Below the pieces are notes generated by a model. That model did no database searches. It saw only the letters and a program-made list of their open reading frames with translations, and was not told where the DNA came from. Position numbers and translations under genes: made by a program. From assembly GCA_017453705.1 (NCBI GenBank), contig JAFTEK010000091.1, forward strand, positions 1 through 8,618: 8,618 nt of DNA. Reading direction: 5' to 3'. Every line of letters starts with the position of its first letter. The stretch's first letter is position 1. This document shows positions 6,451 through 8,618 of the stretch, in pieces. The DNA comes from Treponema sp. Its GTDB lineage: Bacteria > Spirochaetota > Spirochaetia > Treponematales > Treponemataceae.

Positions 6451-7517
6451 TCCTCGACAGACAAACTCGTCAAAATCTTGTCAAAGTAGCTTTTCTTCTT
6501 GGCATACACTGAATCAAAGACAGTCAAAGACAAGAGGGCATAGCCGCCATTTGAAAGCTTTGTCAGCCTCTTGAAGTCACGGGTCACATTGCTTTCCGTC
6601 GGTTCCCAGAAGATGCTGTCCAGCTTAACAGCGGAATCAGTCTGCACACACTTTCTCTGCTTCCATAGGGTGTAAGAGGTAGAGCTGCCTTCGCTGAGCT
6701 TGCGCAGCAGAATCTCCCGGAACTGGTCGGGTGAATCCTTGAAAATATCCGGGCGGGCAATCTCAGTCAGAGTGAGCAGGGCACTGTCTCCCAGAAGAAA
6801 CATATTGTCCGTTCCCTGCGTCCAGCCATCATCCAGAGTGACAGTCTGCCGCCCCACTGTAACAGGCTTTGCCTTGGCAAAGGACTTTCCGTTGAATTTA
6901 CGCCCCTTGTCCTTGGGAATGCCGTTTGTTCCCTTGTAAAAACTAAAGGCGGGGTCATTAGTGTCGCTAAGAATGCCGACTGTCTCCACATAAAGCACAT
7001 CAGTCCCGTCCAGGGTGCTCAGCCCGGCCAGATTAAAGATAGGAATAAGGTTGTCATAAGTTATCTTGACATCACCGCCAAACTGGGCAAAGTCATCCGT
7101 GACAGTCAACGGCTCCGGCCCCTTCAGGTCTATCTTCTGCCGCCTCTCGGCAAACTCATAGAAGAAGTCGTGCAGGTAGTTCACGATGTCCGCGTCATCC
7201 TGGCTGCCGTCCGAGCCGTAGATATTCTCCCCGGTAAACTCGATGCTCCCGTTCTCAGCGTCAATCGTGAAATATATTGAGATGTCCCTCTCCTGGGTAC
7301 GCGCGGCCTTGTCCGCAGGACAATAATACCTGGCCCCATAGGTGGACTCATTGTAGTATATGATACCAACAAGGCTGGGAGTGGTAAAACTCAAGTCCCT
7401 GTAATAGACAAATTCCCCTGAATAATCAGGTGTATAGGGCTTGACAAGGGGAATGGCCGATGCGGACACGCACAGCACTAAGGCCGCAAGCAGCAGTGAA
7501 GAAAGCTTCTTTTTCAT
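6447..7517 (-). CDS. Exported protein of unknown function
   Basis: I do not recognise this 356-residue protein. It begins with a classical signal peptide (KKK, hydrophobic core, then ASA at 19-21), with cleavage likely after A21, so the mature protein should be periplasmic or surface-exposed. There is no convincing lipobox and no other membrane segment. Residues about 30-135 are rich in Tyr, Asp and Glu. The C-terminal part, from about 220 (a GW near a valine-rich strand, then alternating strands and helices ending YFDKILTSL), faintly recalls PsbP/Mog1-like domains, a weak impression only. The start is ATG at 7517: a strong GGAGG lies 7 bases upstream and the signal peptide begins there. The frame stays open to 7622, but that extension has no ribosome site and would bury the signal peptide. 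It is the first gene of a minus-strand pair and overlaps the lipoprotein gene by ATGA, so the two products probably act together on the envelope. Confidence 0.8.
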   Translation of the reverse strand: MKKKLSSLLLAALVLCVSASAIPLVKPYTPDYSGEFVYYRDLSFTTPSLVGIIYYNESTYGARYYCPADKAARTQERDISIYFTIDAENGSIEFTGENIYGSDGSQDDADIVNYLHDFFYEFAERRQKIDLKGPEPLTVTDDFAQFGGDVKITYDNLIPIFNLAGLSTLDGTDVLYVETVGILSDTNDPAFSFYKGTNGIPKDKGRKFNGKSFAKAKPVTVGRQTVTLDDGWTQGTDNMFLLGDSALLTLTEIARPDIFKDSPDQFREILLRKLSEGSSTSYTLWKQRKCVQTDSAVKLDSIFWEPTESNVTRDFKRLTKLSNGGYALLSLTVFDSVYAKKKSYFDKILTSLSVEE

Positions 7518-7524
7518 TTTTATG

Positions 7525-7529
7525 CCTCC
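7525..7529 (-). promoter_or_regulatory. Ribosome binding site that fixes the start at 7517
   Basis: The minus strand reads GGAGG here, 7 bases before ATG at 7517. It decides for the signal-peptide start over the longer open frame that reaches 7622. Confidence 0.85.
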
Positions 7530-7568
7530 AGTAAACAAACAAAGATGCCATAGGGCAGGTTTCCATAT

Positions 7569-7585
7569 AAATCTACAATAGATTT
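7569..7585. promoter_or_regulatory. Perfect palindrome over the -10 box, candidate operator
   Basis: AAATCTA (7569-7575), CAA, TAGATTT (7579-7585): a perfect 7-3-7 inverted repeat. It covers the whole predicted -10 box of the minus-strand operon and part of its spacer. It lies about 90 bases upstream of the divergent NlpC/P60 gene. The position is typical for a dimeric repressor site, but no candidate regulator is encoded in the window, so the role is inferred. Confidence 0.45.
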
Positions 7586-7598
7586 CACCTTTTTTCAA
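7570..7598 (-). promoter_or_regulatory. Promoter of the exported protein / lipoprotein operon
   Basis: On the minus strand TTGAAA (7598 down to 7593), a 17-base spacer and TAGATT (7575 down to 7570) form a good sigma-70-type promoter. The start would lie near 7563, about 46 bases before the ATG at 7517. The -10 box sits inside the palindrome at 7569-7585. Confidence 0.65.
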
Positions 7599-7673
7599 TG
7601 CTTGTGGCGGATGCTTTTGCACTGTCTAAACAAGGACTTTATTCCGTTAATCATAAGAAGGGGGTAAAAATAT

Positions 7674-8285
7674 ATGAATTCCAAGCGCAAACCAAACATG
7701 AAAATCGTAAAAAGAGTGAGGGCTACCACAATAATATTCCTGTCCGCATTGGCAGTGTTCATTCCAGTCAACTGCTTCTGCCAGGCCAAGGCAGCCCGCG
7801 TTGAAGTCTCTCCCCAAAGGCAGCAGCTTATTGACTTTGCACTCACCCTGAGGGGAACGCCCTACCGTTATGCCGGCAAAAACCCTGACGGATTTGACTG
7901 CTCAGGTTTTGTCTCCTATGCTCTCAACTACGGAGCCAACATAATCCTGCCCCCCTCGTCCAAGGGAATCTACTCCAGCGTGAAAGTGGAAAAAATAGAA
8001 GCCGCCGACAGGGAGCCGGGCGACTTGGTATTCTTTAAAACCACCTCCTCGCCGGATGTCTCCCATGTGGGCATCTACCTGGGCCGCTATGAGGGCAAGG
8101 ACGAAAAAGGCAAGGCCGCAAGCCTTGTAGGAATCGGCAAGCTGGAAGGCAAGAGGCTGTTCATCCATGCGGCGAGCGACGGGCCGGAAACAGGAGTCAT
8201 CGTAAGCTCCATAGATGACGGATACTGGGCGCAGCACCTGACCGGCTACGGTAGAGTCCTGGAAGAGAGCAGCCAAACGAAATAA
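7674..8285 (+). CDS. Exported NlpC/P60-family peptidoglycan endopeptidase
   Basis: A 203-residue exported cysteine peptidase of the NlpC/P60 family, which usually cuts stem peptides of peptidoglycan, often between gamma-D-Glu and diaminopimelate. The catalytic Cys is C76 in GFDCSGFV, the His is H131 in SHVGIYLG, and the third polar residue is probably H165 in FIHAAS. PGDLVFF (115-121) is the usual family strand before the His. The N-terminus is basic (residues 1-16) followed by a hydrophobic core (17-32), a signal peptide or anchor. Cleavage near AKA (38-40) is plausible; lipidation at C34 is less likely because Asn precedes it. Between H131 and H165 is a Lys/Gly-rich insert (about 138-160) longer than usual. 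ATG at 7674 follows AAGGGGG by 9 bases; M9 has no ribosome site. It is divergent from the exported protein/lipoprotein pair, consistent with a shared wall-turnover role. Confidence 0.92.
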   Translation: MNSKRKPNMKIVKRVRATTIIFLSALAVFIPVNCFCQAKAARVEVSPQRQQLIDFALTLRGTPYRYAGKNPDGFDCSGFVSYALNYGANIILPPSSKGIYSSVKVEKIEAADREPGDLVFFKTTSSPDVSHVGIYLGRYEGKDEKGKAASLVGIGKLEGKRLFIHAASDGPETGVIVSSIDDGYWAQHLTGYGRVLEESSQTK

Positions 8286-8286
8286 G

Positions 8287-8376
8287 AGCAGAACCGTCAG
8301 CGGCTGTCTCGTCCGTGGCAATCCCCTCAACGGCAATCTCGTCAACAAGAAGACCGTCAGCGGCTCAGAATCCTGT
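8287..8376. repeat. Degenerate 15-base tandem repeat between convergent genes
   Basis: Six consecutive 15-base blocks starting at 8287, 8302, 8317, 8332, 8347 and 8362 can be aligned, with approximate consensus GGCAATCTCGTCAAC. Blocks at 8317 and 8332 match at 13 of 15 bases; those at 8287 and 8347 match at 11 of 15; the last is weak. At a higher level ACCGTCAGCGGCT occurs twice, exactly 60 bases (four units) apart, at 8293-8305 and 8353-8365. The array starts right after the NlpC/P60 stop and covers the last codons and stop of the ABC ATPase gene. Each ACCGTCAGCGGCT can also fold into a short hairpin with loop TCAG. The origin and function are unknown. Confidence 0.65.
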
Positions 8377-8618
8377 ACATCGGATCCTCGCCAGGGCACA
8401 GCTCCAGCACGTGATGCTCACAGGGCAGAACTTCATCACTCTCATGGGTAACATGCAGGAGCGTCGTTGTGTCAGTGGCCGCCACCGTCTCCAGCAGATC
8501 CAGAATCCTGTCCCGGTAATCCTCGTCCAAGGCATGACAAGGCTCATCCAAAATAAGCACACGGGGACATTTGACCGCCGCCCGCAAAATCAGTACAGCC
8601 CTCTGTTCCCCATAGCTC
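8357..8618 (-). CDS. ModF/PhrA-type ABC transporter ATPase, C-terminal fragment
   Basis: The C-terminal end of an ABC ATPase; the gene continues beyond the window edge and 86 residues are visible. In order they show the end of the signature motif (SYGEQR, with Glu where LSGGQ has its second-last Gly), Walker B with catalytic Glu (VLILDEP), the D-loop (ALDE) and the H-loop His (HVTHESDE). The tail after it, with CEHHVLEL, resembles the end of ModF (once called photorepair protein PhrA), a cytoplasmic protein with two fused ATPase domains linked by name to molybdate transport but of unclear function. A single-domain exporter ATPase cannot be excluded without the upstream part. The stop TGA (8359 down to 8357) lies within the 15-base repeat array, so the last codons come from repeat sequence. 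It converges on the NlpC/P60 gene with a 71-base gap. Confidence 0.82.
   Translation of the reverse strand, partial: SYGEQRAVLILRAAVKCPRVLILDEPCHALDEDYRDRILDLLETVAATDTTTLLHVTHESDEVLPCEHHVLELCPGEDPMYRILSR

Noticed and set aside
7518..7622. N-terminal extension of the exported-protein gene to 7622
   Set aside because: It would put 35 residues before a perfect signal peptide and would span the promoter and leader; GGAGG lies before the ATG at 7517 instead.
7602..7645. Promoter for the NlpC/P60 gene
   Set aside because: TTGTGG-17-TCTAAA and TTGCAC-17-TATTCC are both poor matches; a promoter must exist in this stretch but I cannot choose one.
7595..7846. 83-codon minus-strand open frame with a hydrophobic segment
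   Set aside because: Antisense to the signal peptide of the NlpC/P60 gene; the hydrophobicity is a by-product of that region.
8280..8364. Minus-strand frame with pentapeptide repeats as a real coding tail of the ABC ATPase
   Set aside because: A stop codon in that frame (8365-8367) and the in-frame ATPase stop (8357-8359) separate it from the gene, and it has no start codon. Kept only as a repeat observation.
7902..8399. 165-codon minus-strand open frame with Leu/Arg repeats
   Set aside because: Antisense to the peptidase catalytic domain; its repeats merely reflect the 15-base tandem repeat.

Overview
The window reads as ordinary bacterial chromosome of about even base composition, with tightly packed genes and clear Shine-Dalgarno sequences. 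Frequent ATA isoleucine codons, a cytoplasmic multi-PAS hybrid histidine kinase, a loose-lipobox lipoprotein and the exported proteins make a host-associated spirochaete (Treponema-like) my first guess, at about 0.6. The phosphofructokinase resembles the form I remember from Clostridia (Lachnospiraceae), so a Firmicute, or transfer from one, is not excluded. I see no rRNA, tRNA, CRISPR array, insertion sequence or phage gene.

Layout. (1) 1-354, plus: the C-terminal part of a hemolysin III/YqfA-type (PAQR) membrane protein, cut by the window edge. (2) 444-2894, minus: a soluble hybrid histidine kinase (PAS-like sensors, HisKA, HATPase, receiver), convergent with gene 1 across an inverted-repeat element at 382-440. 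(3) 2895-3072: a divergent control region with one good promoter for each side. (4) 3073-4062 and 4071-5513, plus: an ATP-type 6-phosphofructokinase (pfkA) followed 8 bases later by a TrkH potassium-transport subunit, probably one operon. (5) 5514-5640: a convergent gap with hairpins. (6) 6447-7517 and 5641-6450, minus: an unknown exported protein and, overlapping by ATGA, a lysozyme-like (lytic-transglycosylase-like) lipoprotein. (7) 7518-7673: a divergent control region with a perfect 7-3-7 palindrome over the -10 box of the minus operon. (8) 7674-8285, plus: an exported NlpC/P60 peptidase. (9) 8286-8376: a degenerate 15-base tandem repeat running into the 3' end of (10), a ModF-type ABC ATPase on the minus strand (8357-8618), cut by the window edge.

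How they work together. pfkA-trkH pairs a glycolytic step with potassium uptake. The TrkH regulator TrkA is not in the window. Genes 5641-8285 look like a small envelope group: a putative glycan-strand cleaving lipoprotein, an exported partner of unknown function and a stem-peptide endopeptidase, arranged around a shared divergent region that may be co-controlled. I found no clearly new defence or mobile system. The points most worth checking are the PfkA active-site substitutions, the palindromic operator candidate, the envelope group and the 15-base repeat between convergent genes.
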